This document shows positions 1 to 8,130 of a DNA stretch of 64,000 nt, one piece after another. Each line of letters starts with the position of its first letter. Positions within the stretch are counted from its first letter, which is position 1. The notes under the pieces were generated by a model that made no database searches, was not told the origin of the DNA, and saw only the letters and a program-made list of their open reading frames with translations. The DNA is from Streptomyces apocyni (GTDB taxonomy: Bacteria > Actinomycetota > Actinomycetes > Streptomycetales > Streptomycetaceae): NCBI RefSeq assembly GCF_009739465.1, contig NZ_WHOM01000036.1:1-64000 (forward strand). The letters run 5' to 3'. A program made the position numbers and the translations under genes.

Positions 1-871
1 AGGCGCCGTCCAGCCGCCCGCCCGCCACGGCGTGCGCGACGACCGCGACGACCCCGAGTACGGCCGCGACCACGACGACGTCCCGCGCGGCGGCTGCCGT
101 CGCCTCCCACTCCTGCTCGGCGCGCTGGGCCCTGCCCAGTTCCTCTCCCTGTTCGGCGAGTTCCGTGCGCCGCTGGTCCAGGGCGCCGAAGGCGAGCAGC
201 TCCCGTAGCCCGTCCACCGCCTCCACGGCGTCCGCCGACAGCTTCGCCGCCGCGGCGCGGGTCCTGGCTCCGCGCCGGGCGCGCTCCCGTGCCCCGATCA
301 GCGGGGCGAGGGCGAGGAGCAGCGCGGCGGGCAGGACGGCGGCCAGCAGCCAGGGTTCGGCTCCGGCGAGAACGACTCCGCCCGCCCCGAACACAGCTCC
401 GCTGGCGAGGAGTTGGGCGGTGGTGTGGGCGTAGAAGAACTCCAGCGCCTCGACATCCGCCAGCGCGGTCGCCGCCAGGTCGCCGCTGCGCAGCCCGCCG
501 ATCCTGGCCGGGGCGCTGCGCGCGAGCCCGTCGAAGACCCGTACCCGCAGCTCGGCCAGGACCCGGTAGGCCAGGTCATGCGAGAGGTCCATCTCACGCC
601 AGGTCGCCACCGCGCGCACCAGCACCAGCAGCGCCAGCACGGCGACGGTGGCCGCCGACGGCACGACCTGATCCACCACCGCCGCACCCACGGTATGCGC
701 GAGCAGGGTCACCAGCGCGACAAGTGCCGCCTGATCGACAAACGCCGCGACACAGGTCCGCACCACCATCACCCGATGCCGCGACAAGGCGGGCAACAGC
801 CCCCGTAGCGCCCCCGCCTCGGGCTCCCGGCCCGCCTCGGCCTCGGTGTCGTTGTCGCTTGGTCCGTTCAC
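1..871 (-). CDS. ABC exporter permease/ATPase subunit, 3' part cut by window edge
   Basis: The visible 290 residues are the N-terminal membrane domain of a type I ABC exporter half-transporter. Hydrophobic stretches lie near residues 33-47, 57-72 and 165-190, separated by charged cytoplasmic loops. The nucleotide-binding domain would lie beyond the left edge. The GTG start at 871 overlaps the TGA of the upstream ABC gene (GTGA), so the two subunits are translationally coupled and probably form a heterodimer like CydDC or IrtAB. As the distal gene of a RiPP operon, the pair is inferred to move the mature peptide or a metal complex across the membrane; direction and substrate are not visible in sequence. 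Confidence 0.8.
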   Translation of the reverse strand, partial: MNGPSDNDTEAEAGREPEAGALRGLLPALSRHRVMVVRTCVAAFVDQAALVALVTLLAHTVGAAVVDQVVPSAATVAVLALLVLVRAVATWREMDLSHDLAYRVLAELRVRVFDGLARSAPARIGGLRSGDLAATALADVEALEFFYAHTTAQLLASGAVFGAGGVVLAGAEPWLLAAVLPAALLLALAPLIGARERARRGARTRAAAAKLSADAVEAVDGLRELLAFGALDQRRTELAEQGEELGRAQRAEQEWEATAAAARDVVVVAAVLGVVAVVAHAVAGGRLDGA

Positions 872-2610
872 GCGGCTCGGTCTCCTTCGTTCGCCTCGTG
901 CCCGGCGCGTACCAGCCGGGCGTACAGTCCCTCGTCCGAGAGCAGGCTGGTGTGGTCGCCGATGGCGTCGACGCGGCCGCCGTTCAGGACGACGATGCGG
1001 TCGGCGTGCCGTACGGACTCCAGACGATGGGCCACGACGATGCAGGTGCGTCCCGAGGCGGCTCGGAGCAGTTCACGGCCGATGCGGGCCTCGCGGCGTT
1101 CGTCGACCGCGCTGGTCGCCTCGTCCAGGACGAGGACCGGCGCGTCGGCGAGCAACGCACGGGCCAGGGCGAGGCGTTGACGCTGCCCTCCGGAGAGGGT
1201 GGCGCCGCGTTCGCCGAGCACGGTGCCGTAGCCGTCCGGGAAGGCGGCGATCTCGTCGTGTACGCCTGCCGCGCGGGCCGCCGCCGTCAGCTCGTCGTCG
1301 CTCGCGCCGGGGCGGGCCAGCCGCAGGTTCGCGGCGATGGTGTCGTGGAAGAGGTAGGTCTCCTGGGAGACGACGGCGATGTGGCGGCGCAGCGCGTCGA
1401 GCCCGTACGAGGCGACCGGCTCCCCGTCGACCGTCACCTCACCCCGCTGCGACTCCCGCCCGCGCAGCAGCAGGGCGAGCAGGGTGGACTTCCCGGCGCC
1501 CGACGGGCCGACGATCGCGGTCGTACGGCCGCCTTCGGCGGTGAAGCTGACGCCGTCCAGGGCGGGCCGCGCGGCGTCCGGATAGGTGAACCGCACGTCG
1601 TCGAAGCGGAGTTCGGGCGGTGCCTTCCAGTCGGCCGGACGCCGCCCGCTGTCCGCGATGTCGGGCCGCGCGGTGCGCAGGGCCGCGATGCCGTCGGCCG
1701 CCGAGACACCGAGGTATCCGGCGTGCCACTCGCGCGACAGGTCACGGATCGGGCGGAAGCACTCGGAGGCGAGCATCAGCAGCAGGTACGTACTGACGGG
1801 CGCCGCGTGCCCGCCCCCGGCCGCGACCGCCGCCAGCAGCGCCGCCGCCACGGTGCCGCCCTGTACGGCGAGGTCGGTCAGTCCGGTGTCGACCAGCGAC
1901 ACCCGCAGCTTGGCGACCGTGGCACGGTGCAGCGCCGCCGAGCGCCGCTCCAGCGACTCCCTGGTACGGCCCACCGCGCCCGCCGCGCGCAGCGATGGCA
2001 TGCCTTGCAGCGCCTCCAGGTAGTCGGCGGCGAGCCCTTCGTAGGAGTCCCAGTGCTCCTTGCCTCGGCGGGCCAGCAGCCGGTCCCACCAGCGCGGCGC
2101 CAGCAGCGCCAGCGCCAACGCGGGGACCAGCGCGAGGAGTACGTACGGCTGGAGGACGCCGAGGGGTACAAGCAGCAGCGGCGGCACCAGGCAGGTGATG
2201 GCCAACTGCGGGAGGTAGCGGGAGAGATACGCGTCGACGCCCTCCACGCCGTCCACCAGCGTGGCCCGTACGGCGCCCGCCCTGGCGGTCGTCAGATGCG
2301 CGGGCCCCAGCTGTCCGAGCCGCTCCAGCAGAGCGTCCCGCAGCCGTACCCGGGCCAGCGCCCCGGCCCCCACCGCCACTCTGCGCTGGCGGCGCCCGAG
2401 CCAGAACCGCGTCGCGACCACGGCCAGCACCGCGCCGAGCAGCGCGGGCAGTTCACCGGTGGCGCCCCGGGCGAGTGCGGCCAGGGCGAGGGCCAGCAGT
2501 ACGGCCTGCGCGAGGTGGGTCGCGGCGACGGCGCCGAGCAGCGCGGTGGCGGCGGTGAGCGGGCCGCGTACGGTGCGGGCCGCGGTGAGCAGTTCCCGGT
2601 GCAGCATCAT
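868..2610 (-). CDS. ABC exporter, fused membrane and ATPase domains (CydD/IrtA-like)
   Basis: A 580-residue half-transporter. The membrane domain covers about residues 15-300. The ATPase domain (335-580) has Walker A GPSGAGKST (368-376), signature LSGGQ (472-476), Walker B VLVLDEAT (492-499) and H-loop His528, so it should be catalytically complete. The start is ATGATG at 2610, sharing bases with the TGA of the SagB gene. A longer open frame exists upstream but is Arg-rich shadow sequence. Its partner is the next gene, coupled by a GTGA overlap. Family resemblance is to CydD-type and siderophore (IrtAB-type) heterodimeric exporters; the context points to export or processing of the RiPP product. 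Confidence 0.9.
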   Translation of the reverse strand: MMLHRELLTAARTVRGPLTAATALLGAVAATHLAQAVLLALALAALARGATGELPALLGAVLAVVATRFWLGRRQRRVAVGAGALARVRLRDALLERLGQLGPAHLTTARAGAVRATLVDGVEGVDAYLSRYLPQLAITCLVPPLLLVPLGVLQPYVLLALVPALALALLAPRWWDRLLARRGKEHWDSYEGLAADYLEALQGMPSLRAAGAVGRTRESLERRSAALHRATVAKLRVSLVDTGLTDLAVQGGTVAAALLAAVAAGGGHAAPVSTYLLLMLASECFRPIRDLSREWHAGYLGVSAADGIAALRTARPDIADSGRRPADWKAPPELRFDDVRFTYPDAARPALDGVSFTAEGGRTTAIVGPSGAGKSTLLALLLRGRESQRGEVTVDGEPVASYGLDALRRHIAVVSQETYLFHDTIAANLRLARPGASDDELTAAARAAGVHDEIAAFPDGYGTVLGERGATLSGGQRQRLALARALLADAPVLVLDEATSAVDERREARIGRELLRAASGRTCIVVAHRLESVRHADRIVVLNGGRVDAIGDHTSLLSDEGLYARLVRAGHEANEGDRAA

Positions 2611-3986
2611 GGGGTGCGGCCCCTTCCGAGGGCGAGTCCGTGGATGATCCAGTCCTGGTCGGTGGGTCCGCCGAGCGCGGCGCCGAGGTCGGCGCCCTGC
2701 CAGGACCCGACGGGGCGCGAGCGCAGACCCAGCGCGGTCGCGGTGACCTGGGCGAGCCCGACGCCGACCCCGGCCGCGAGGTGCTCTTGGCGCACCCGCA
2801 CGGCGGAGGCGCCGCCGGGGCAGCCATACGCCAGCAGCACGGCTCCGGAGTCGGCCAGCCAGCCCTGGCGGGCCGCCCACACGGCGAGGGTGGGACGGGC
2901 GTCGCCGCGAGCCAGTGTCACCAACTCCAGGCTTTCGCTGGCGAGTTCGAGTAGTCCGGCGCGAGGCCCGCCGACGGCCAGACACCACCGCGTGCCGCGC
3001 TGCCCGGCCGCTGCCGCCATCACGGCTGCCAGCTCGTCGGGGTCGGGCACGCCGGGCAGCGGCGGCTGGACGCTACGGCGACGGAGTGCGGCGTCGACCG
3101 GTGGCAACGGGGCGGAAGGCCGGACCCAGGTACCGCCGCCTGCCCGGGGCGCTGCTCCGAGCAGCTCCAGGACCCGCTCGGCCGCACCCACCTCGTACGC
3201 ACGGCGCGGCTCGGTCGGATACGTACGGCGCGAACCGGCACCCCGCAAGCCGACGGCGTCAGCATCGCCCGCCCAGGCGCGCAGCAGCGCGTCATCGGCC
3301 TCATCGGACGTACGCACCCCGCCGGGCGGCATGAAATGCACGGCTGCGAAAGGGTGCTCGGGGATCGCGTCCGGCCATCGCTCCTCCCGCGAACCCGGCA
3401 CGGGCAGCCCCGCCGCGGCGGCGAGCAGCGCCGCGTCGGCGTCGAGGGTGAACCGCCGCGCCCCGGCGACGGCCAGCGCCGCCACCGCGTGACCGGCGTC
3501 CAGCAGCGCCATCGGCCAGGCACGATGGGCGTAATGGGACGCGGTGCGCCGCACGGTGACGGTCAGCACGATCACCGCGCCGTCGGCCACACCGGCAGGC
3601 GCGTGCCCACGTCCGTAGAGCCGGTGCCGGACGGGGTCGTACGCGTATCGCCCTGCCGGTACGGAGCATCCGGGCCCGGCCAGCACATGCGCGTTCACCG
3701 GGTGCAGGGCGCCAGCGGAGGGCGCCGGGCGGAGGCGCCCGTCAGCGTGCGCGGCGGCCAACGACCGGGTCAGAATCTGATCCAGATCCAGATCCAGATC
3801 AAGCCCCTCGCCCTGCCCCTGGTTCTGGCCCGCCCCCGCACCCAGCGCCACCACCGGACCGCCGTCGCCCAGACGCGTCACGGCAGGCCCCGCGGACGTG
3901 TCCGGGCCCGGCTCTTCGGTGGACCGCGCGCGGGTGAGCGCCGACCGCAGCGACACGTCGTCGTCCTCGGTCATCGCGCCGCTCAC
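2607..3986 (-). CDS. SagB-type azoline dehydrogenase (nitroreductase fold)
   Basis: A 459-residue FMN-dependent dehydrogenase of the SagB/McbC kind, which oxidises azolines in modified peptides to aromatic azoles. The hallmark RPAPSAGALHPVNAHV segment lies near residues 86-101, and a second nitroreductase-like half fills the C-terminus, giving the usual long SagB layout. The GTG start at 3986 overlaps the TGA of the YcaO gene; an ATG four codons in (3974) is an alternative. A short Leu-Asp run near residue 65 comes from a tandem hexamer in the DNA (about 3777-3806). It sits in the operon between the cyclodehydratase and the exporter genes. FMN binding is known for the family, not shown here. 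Confidence 0.88.
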   Translation of the reverse strand: MSGAMTEDDDVSLRSALTRARSTEEPGPDTSAGPAVTRLGDGGPVVALGAGAGQNQGQGEGLDLDLDLDQILTRSLAAAHADGRLRPAPSAGALHPVNAHVLAGPGCSVPAGRYAYDPVRHRLYGRGHAPAGVADGAVIVLTVTVRRTASHYAHRAWPMALLDAGHAVAALAVAGARRFTLDADAALLAAAAGLPVPGSREERWPDAIPEHPFAAVHFMPPGGVRTSDEADDALLRAWAGDADAVGLRGAGSRRTYPTEPRRAYEVGAAERVLELLGAAPRAGGGTWVRPSAPLPPVDAALRRRSVQPPLPGVPDPDELAAVMAAAAGQRGTRWCLAVGGPRAGLLELASESLELVTLARGDARPTLAVWAARQGWLADSGAVLLAYGCPGGASAVRVRQEHLAAGVGVGLAQVTATALGLRSRPVGSWQGADLGAALGGPTDQDWIIHGLALGRGRTP

Positions 3987-5368
3987 ATGTGCGGTGGCGG
4001 CGTGAGCGTGAAGTCCCCTGGCAAGACCGGGACTTCACCACGCCACCCGCGTGCCAGCGCCACGTCCCCGAACCGTGGGCTGCCCAGGTAGGCGAAAGCG
4101 GCGGGCGCGTTCGGTATCAGATCGGAGACCAGAACGCGGGCAACCCGCAGCGGGGTCTCGGCGACGTCCTCGGTCGTCAGGTCGAAGGTCAGCACACGGT
4201 GGCCGCCGTCCGCGAGAGCCGCGTCCAGCAGCTCACGGCTGCCGGAAGCGACCGCGGCGACGCCGACCACACCCAGCGCCGGTTCGGTGAAACGCCGGGC
4301 GAGCGGGGCGACCCGCTTGTCCAGCCACACCTGGACATGGGCGCCCAGGTCACGCACGGCCGCGAAGTCCGTGCCGCAGTCGTCCAGATAGCGCCGGTCG
4401 CCCCGGTGGTCGAGGTAGAGGCCCCGGGCCAGCATGCCCGCGTCGATCGCCTTGAAGACCCAGCCGTCGGGGTCGGTGAGCCCCTGGGTGAACACCCAGG
4501 TGTGCACGGCTTCGAGTACCGCCTTGCGGGCCGCGTCGGCCGGGTCGTACCGGCAGGCGAACCCCGCCGCGTACAGCCCCCGTACCGGATCGCGCACCAG
4601 CGCGGCCATGCACGGCGCGAACTCGGACGGCATCTCGACGATCCACACATCCAGTCCGCACCCGGCGAGGTCGGCCGTCAGTCCGGGCACGCTGGCCGGG
4701 TCGATACCGCGGGTCGGCCCGTCCAGGTGCCACCACAGCTCCAGCGCGTCCCGTTCGACGACTTCGAGGAGTCCGCGCTCCACGGCGTCGTCCAGGCCCT
4801 GGCCGGTGGCGATCCCCGCGTAGTTGAGGTGGTGTGTGCGCGGGAGTGAACGCAATGGCCCCTGGCGCCAGTTGAGGTGGGTGAGGGCGACGGGCGCCCA
4901 GCACTCCTCGCTCGTGCCGTCCTTGGTGCGTTCACGGCCGCGCGCCCACAGGGCGGGGGTGTCCTCGGTGAACGGCCGGTACGGGAAGCGTTCCCTGGCG
5001 TGCTGCCAGTCGGCATAGCGGGGGAGCTCGCCGGGTCCGTACAACCGCAGCCCGCGTGAGGCGAGTTCGGCGGCCGTGGCGCGCACCGGCGCGTCCGGAT
5101 GTCCGGGGGGCGGCAGCCGGTTGCCGCAGTAGCGTTCGACGGCCTCGGCTATCGCGGCGATCCGCGCTCCTTCGGGGTCGCCGAAGGTGGTGCCGAGGGC
5201 GACGCGGTCGGCGGGCCACAGCCCGAGCCGCCGGGCATCGGCCACATCGGCGGTCATCGCGGTGTAGCGGACCGGTGCACCGCTGGGGTGCTCGACGGGG
5301 GCGACACGGCGGACGACACCGCAGACGGGGTCCACCAGCGCCTCTGGCGGCAGCGCGGTCATCGGCAT
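3983..5368 (-). CDS. YcaO-domain cyclodehydratase (TOMM/LAP biosynthesis)
   Basis: A 461-residue YcaO protein, the ATP-dependent enzyme that backbone-phosphorylates a precursor peptide to form oxazolines or thiazolines. ATP/Mg ligand motifs are visible: E75-xx-E78-R79 (AEAVERYCG) and E202-xx-E205-R206-D207 (LEVVERDALE), plus AVLEAVHTW further on. The C-terminus is LTPPPHM, a weak version of the proline-rich PxPxP tail of azoline-forming YcaOs. It needs a leader-binding partner, which the operon supplies (6960-7826). It overlaps the hydrolase gene by 10 bases. A second ATG at 5362 is better spaced from the AGGAG site and may be the true start. Confidence 0.92.
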   Translation of the reverse strand: MPMTALPPEALVDPVCGVVRRVAPVEHPSGAPVRYTAMTADVADARRLGLWPADRVALGTTFGDPEGARIAAIAEAVERYCGNRLPPPGHPDAPVRATAAELASRGLRLYGPGELPRYADWQHARERFPYRPFTEDTPALWARGRERTKDGTSEECWAPVALTHLNWRQGPLRSLPRTHHLNYAGIATGQGLDDAVERGLLEVVERDALELWWHLDGPTRGIDPASVPGLTADLAGCGLDVWIVEMPSEFAPCMAALVRDPVRGLYAAGFACRYDPADAARKAVLEAVHTWVFTQGLTDPDGWVFKAIDAGMLARGLYLDHRGDRRYLDDCGTDFAAVRDLGAHVQVWLDKRVAPLARRFTEPALGVVGVAAVASGSRELLDAALADGGHRVLTFDLTTEDVAETPLRVARVLVSDLIPNAPAAFAYLGSPRFGDVALARGWRGEVPVLPGDFTLTPPPHM

Positions 5369-6963
5369 ATCTCCTGTACGGGGTGCACGGCGTGGGTGAG
5401 GTTGCGGGGTGGTGCGACGGGGAGCAGCAGCGCGCTGGCGGCGAGGTCGACGGTGCGCTCGGACGCGAGCAGCCGGGTGGCGGTCAGCGGGTCGGCGCCG
5501 GTGTGCGGGTTGCGGGCGTGGGCGGGGAAGTGGTGTCCCGCGATCTCCAGGCGCAGCCGGGTGCCCGCGGGAAGCCGCCGGGCGAGGTGCCCGAGCGGAA
5601 CGGTCACCTCCGAGCCGACGCCCGAGGCGACGCCCGAGCCGACGGCCGAGGCAACGCCCGAGCCAACGCCCGAGTCGCTGCCCGAGGCAAGGGCCGAGCC
5701 GACGCCCGAGCCGCGTCCGCCGCTCGCTCGGCGCACGACGCCGGTGGCCAGCGGCGCGGCCACATCATCGACGGTGAGCGCCACCAGCCGTACGACCCAG
5801 TCGGCGCAGTCGGTGTCGGCCGTCACCCGCAGCCGTGCCTCGGCCGGGCCGAGCAGGTCGAGCGGGCGCGGCAGCGGTGCGCCGACCAGCAGGCAGCGGT
5901 CGGCCGGGCCGGTCCGGGGAACCTCCAGATCGTCGGAGCGCACCGGGAGCCCCGGGTCCGCGCGGAAGGCGGGGCCGCGCAGTAGCCGCATCCCGTCCAG
6001 CGAATGCACGGCCGGGACAGCGGCCAACTCATCGGCGGAAAGCCATAGTTCGCTCCCGCCGAGGGCGACGGCTCCCGCGCGCCCAGCGTCGAGCCCACCC
6101 TCCAGCGCCGCGCGCGCCCAGTCCACGTACAGCTCACCGATGCGCAGCCAGTGCGCCGCGCCCGCCTCGCTGCCGGGCTCCGCGGTGAGGCCGTGGCCCC
6201 AGGGTCCGAGCAGCAGCCGCGCCGGGCCGTTCCAGCCGCGCCACAGGCGCAGGGTGTCCTCGGCGAAGGGGTCGTGGGTGCCGCCGACCGCGAGCAGGGG
6301 CGGGCAGGGGGCGGGCGGCGGGGCGTAGTGCTGCCGCTGGCTCCACAGCCCTGCCCAGGAGGGCAGTTCGCGGCCGATGCGGCGCGGCAGGTCGCGTACG
6401 GGGAGGTGGGCGAGGAGCGCGGGGTCATCGGCCAGCGCCTTGGCGAGGGCGCTCTCGTCGGAGTCACGCCGGTCACCGTGCGCGGCCCACCATCCGGCCC
6501 GCGCGAACAGCCGCTCAGGGCCCGTCTGTTCGCGCGCGGTCTCGGCGGCGCCCAGCGCGGGTACGGCGGCGATGACGGCATCGGCGCGCGCGGCGCCCGT
6601 ACGGCCAGTACCCGGGGCGTCACCAGCGATCGCGAGGGCGCAGTGCGCGGCATAGGAGGCGCCGCACGCCACGACCCGCCCGTCGGACCAGGGCTGTCGG
6701 CGAATCCACTCCAGCGCGGCGGCCCCGTCCTCGGCCTCGGCCCGGTAGGGGTGCCACTTCCCGTGTGAGGCGTGCCGCCCCCGTACGTCCTGCGCGAGTG
6801 CGGCGAACCCGCGGGCGGCCCAGCCGCGCAACTCGGCGCGATGGCGCAGCCGGTCGTAGGGCGTGCGGATCAGGACGGCGGGGAAGGGGCCGACGCCGTC
6901 CGGGAGTTGGAGGTCGGTGGCGAGTCGCGTTCCGTCCGGGGTGGTCAGGTAGCGGGTGTTCAT
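5359..6963 (-). CDS. CocE/NonD-type X-Pro peptidase-like hydrolase
   Basis: A 534-residue alpha/beta hydrolase of the CocE/X-Pro dipeptidyl-peptidase (S15) type. The triad is visible as Ser103 in GASYA, Asp231 in GGTHDPF and His257 in GPWGHG, followed by the beta-rich C-terminal domain. That domain holds an unusual Gly/Ser/Val/Ala low-complexity insertion (about residues 418-448) encoded by imperfect repeats at 5625-5720. Inside a TOMM operon it could trim the leader, release product or acylate/deacylate it; none of these can be read from sequence. It is coupled by an ATGA overlap to the leader-binding gene and overlaps the YcaO start. Confidence 0.85.
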   Translation of the reverse strand: MNTRYLTTPDGTRLATDLQLPDGVGPFPAVLIRTPYDRLRHRAELRGWAARGFAALAQDVRGRHASHGKWHPYRAEAEDGAAALEWIRRQPWSDGRVVACGASYAAHCALAIAGDAPGTGRTGAARADAVIAAVPALGAAETAREQTGPERLFARAGWWAAHGDRRDSDESALAKALADDPALLAHLPVRDLPRRIGRELPSWAGLWSQRQHYAPPPAPCPPLLAVGGTHDPFAEDTLRLWRGWNGPARLLLGPWGHGLTAEPGSEAGAAHWLRIGELYVDWARAALEGGLDAGRAGAVALGGSELWLSADELAAVPAVHSLDGMRLLRGPAFRADPGLPVRSDDLEVPRTGPADRCLLVGAPLPRPLDLLGPAEARLRVTADTDCADWVVRLVALTVDDVAAPLATGVVRRASGGRGSGVGSALASGSDSGVGSGVASAVGSGVASGVGSEVTVPLGHLARRLPAGTRLRLEIAGHHFPAHARNPHTGADPLTATRLLASERTVDLAASALLLPVAPPRNLTHAVHPVQEICR

Positions 6964-7826
6964 GAGACGGGCAGGGGCGCGGCCACGACGGGCAGGGGCG
7001 CGACGGGCAGGGGGGCGACGTCAGGAACCGGCAGCACCGTGTGCTCACTGACGCGCGCCTGACGCAGGTCGATCAGGCGCAGCCGACGGGTGGCCGGGGC
7101 GCCCTGCGCCCACGCGGTGAGATCGGCCGCGAGGTGGGCGGCGACCAGGTGGCGGTGTACGGGAGTCGGCGGGAACGGCTGCTCGGTGCGACGGCCCTCC
7201 CAGTAGGCGGCGAGTTCGCGGTGCGCCGGGGTCGCCGCCAGGCGGCGCGCCCGGACATGGGCGGACGTCACGTCGCCGGGACCGGCGGCGAGGGGTTCGA
7301 TCCACACCTGGAAGCCCTCGCGGTGGCAGCGCAGCCAGCCGACGCCTCGCTCGGGCAGCCGGTCCGCGGCGTCCCACAGACCGGGTGGTACGGGCTCGTC
7401 GTGGCACCAGACGACGGCCGCGGCTCCGCCGGCCTCCGCCGCGTCGACGACCTCGTCCGGGGCGACGGTGCGCGGCTCGGCCGCGCACTCGGCGAGCAGG
7501 GCGGACAGTGGTCCGGTGAGGGCGGGTTCGCCGGTCAGCAGGATGACGCGCCGGTCGAGCGGCCAGGAGGACGCCCCTTCGGTGTCACTCCGGTCCGTTT
7601 GTGTGGCCTCGAGGTAGCCGGCGCGCTCGAACGCCCGGACCAGGGCGGCGAGTTCGACATCGTCGTCCACGCCGCCGCTCCCACCCGCGAGCCGGTCCCG
7701 GAGCCGCGAGGCGGCGACGGTACCGGTGTCGACCCACAGAAACTCACCATCGGGCGTACGGACCGCGCACCCGCCGTCCGGCACGGCGACGAGGCTCACT
7801 CCGGGCGCGAGGTGACTGCGCGTCAT
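6960..7826 (-). CDS. TOMM precursor leader-peptide-binding protein
   Basis: A 288-residue protein immediately downstream of the peptide gene and upstream of the hydrolase and YcaO genes, the place and size expected for the stand-alone leader-binding partner (E1/ocin-ThiF-like, RRE-bearing) of a split cyclodehydratase. The N-terminal part (VSLVAVPDGGCAVRTPDGEF onward) resembles the winged-helix peptide-binding half of these partners. I see no zinc tetrad and no ATP site, as usual for this class. The C-terminus ends in Pro-Leu-Pro-Val/Ala repeats from a G-rich tandem repeat at about 6963-7020. ATG at 7826 is chosen because upstream in-frame sequence runs through the peptide gene. Assignment rests partly on context. 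Confidence 0.75.
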   Translation of the reverse strand: MTRSHLAPGVSLVAVPDGGCAVRTPDGEFLWVDTGTVAASRLRDRLAGGSGGVDDDVELAALVRAFERAGYLEATQTDRSDTEGASSWPLDRRVILLTGEPALTGPLSALLAECAAEPRTVAPDEVVDAAEAGGAAAVVWCHDEPVPPGLWDAADRLPERGVGWLRCHREGFQVWIEPLAAGPGDVTSAHVRARRLAATPAHRELAAYWEGRRTEQPFPPTPVHRHLVAAHLAADLTAWAQGAPATRRLRLIDLRQARVSEHTVLPVPDVAPLPVAPLPVVAAPLPVS

Positions 7827-7889
7827 GTCTGGTGTCTCCAAGGGGATAGCGGGTCGGGCGGTCGGGGGTCCGGCGGTCGAGAACGGGAC

Positions 7890-7923
7890 GGGCCCGCCCG
7901 GAAGAAGCGTTCCGGGCGGGCCC
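7890..7923 (-). terminator. GC-rich hairpin between peptide gene and modification genes
   Basis: A perfect 14-bp stem (GGGCCCGCCCGGAA and its complement) with a six-base loop lies 10 bases after the peptide stop codon and before the leader-binding gene. There is no T-run. This placement is typical of a leaky terminator or mRNA-stabilising hairpin that raises precursor expression over the enzymes. Confidence 0.7.
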
Positions 7924-7932
7924 TGGAGTGGC

Positions 7933-8046
7933 TTACTCCTCGCCGTCGTCGAAGGGGTTCTCGACGAGCGCGTTGGAGTGGGTCGCGGACAGGTGCGCCA
8001 GCTGGCCCTGCTCGGCGATCGGGGTGAACACCTTTTCCTGGTCCAT
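7933..8046 (-). CDS. Putative TOMM/LAP precursor peptide, 37 aa
   Basis: A 37-residue acidic peptide, ATG at 8046 and TAA at 7933, with a clear ribosome site (AAGGAAGGG) upstream. It begins MDQEKVFTPIAEQGQ. The second half contains His18, Ser20, Thr22, His23 and Ser24, then ends NPFDDGEE. There is no Cys, so any YcaO/SagB product would be oxazol(in)e or methyloxazol(in)e rather than thiazole. It is first in the operon, follows a Zur-type box by about 70 bases, and is separated from the enzyme genes by a hairpin. Leader/core boundary and product are inference. The heterocyclisable Ser/Thr next to His and carboxylates would make a plausible metal ligand set. Confidence 0.8.
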   Translation of the reverse strand: MDQEKVFTPIAEQGQLAHLSATHSNALVENPFDDGEE

Positions 8047-8115
8047 GAGTTGAGCCCTTCCTTGAGATTGCGATGGGTGTGGCGGCTCCGGCCGGGGCCA
8101 CACGAGAGACAGTAA

Positions 8116-8130
8116 TGAAAATGATTGTCA
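8116..8130. promoter_or_regulatory. Zur-type (Fur-family) box before the RiPP operon
   Basis: TGAAAATGATTGTCA is one base from the 7-1-7 palindrome TGAAAATGATTTTCA typical of actinobacterial Zur sites. It also lies in a perfect AAAATGA-3-TCATTTT inverted repeat (8118-8134). On the minus strand it sits between TTGCAA and TTACTG (17 apart), plausible -35/-10 elements, so bound regulator would block transcription of the peptide gene at 8046. It overlaps the stop codon of the upstream ATPase gene. Streptomyces iron control is normally by DtxR-type DmdR with different boxes, which favours zinc over iron. Confidence 0.75.

Noticed and set aside
289..3492. A 1067-codon open frame on the plus strand across the exporter and SagB genes
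   Set aside because: It is antisense to well-supported minus-strand genes, Arg/Pro/Gly-rich and without any domain; high G+C keeps antisense frames open.
8116..8130. Reading the boxes as iron (DmdR/DtxR) sites
   Set aside because: Streptomyces DmdR boxes have a TTAGGTTAGGC-type sequence; these 7-1-7 AT-rich palindromes fit Fur-family Zur instead. Fur-like iron control cannot be fully excluded.
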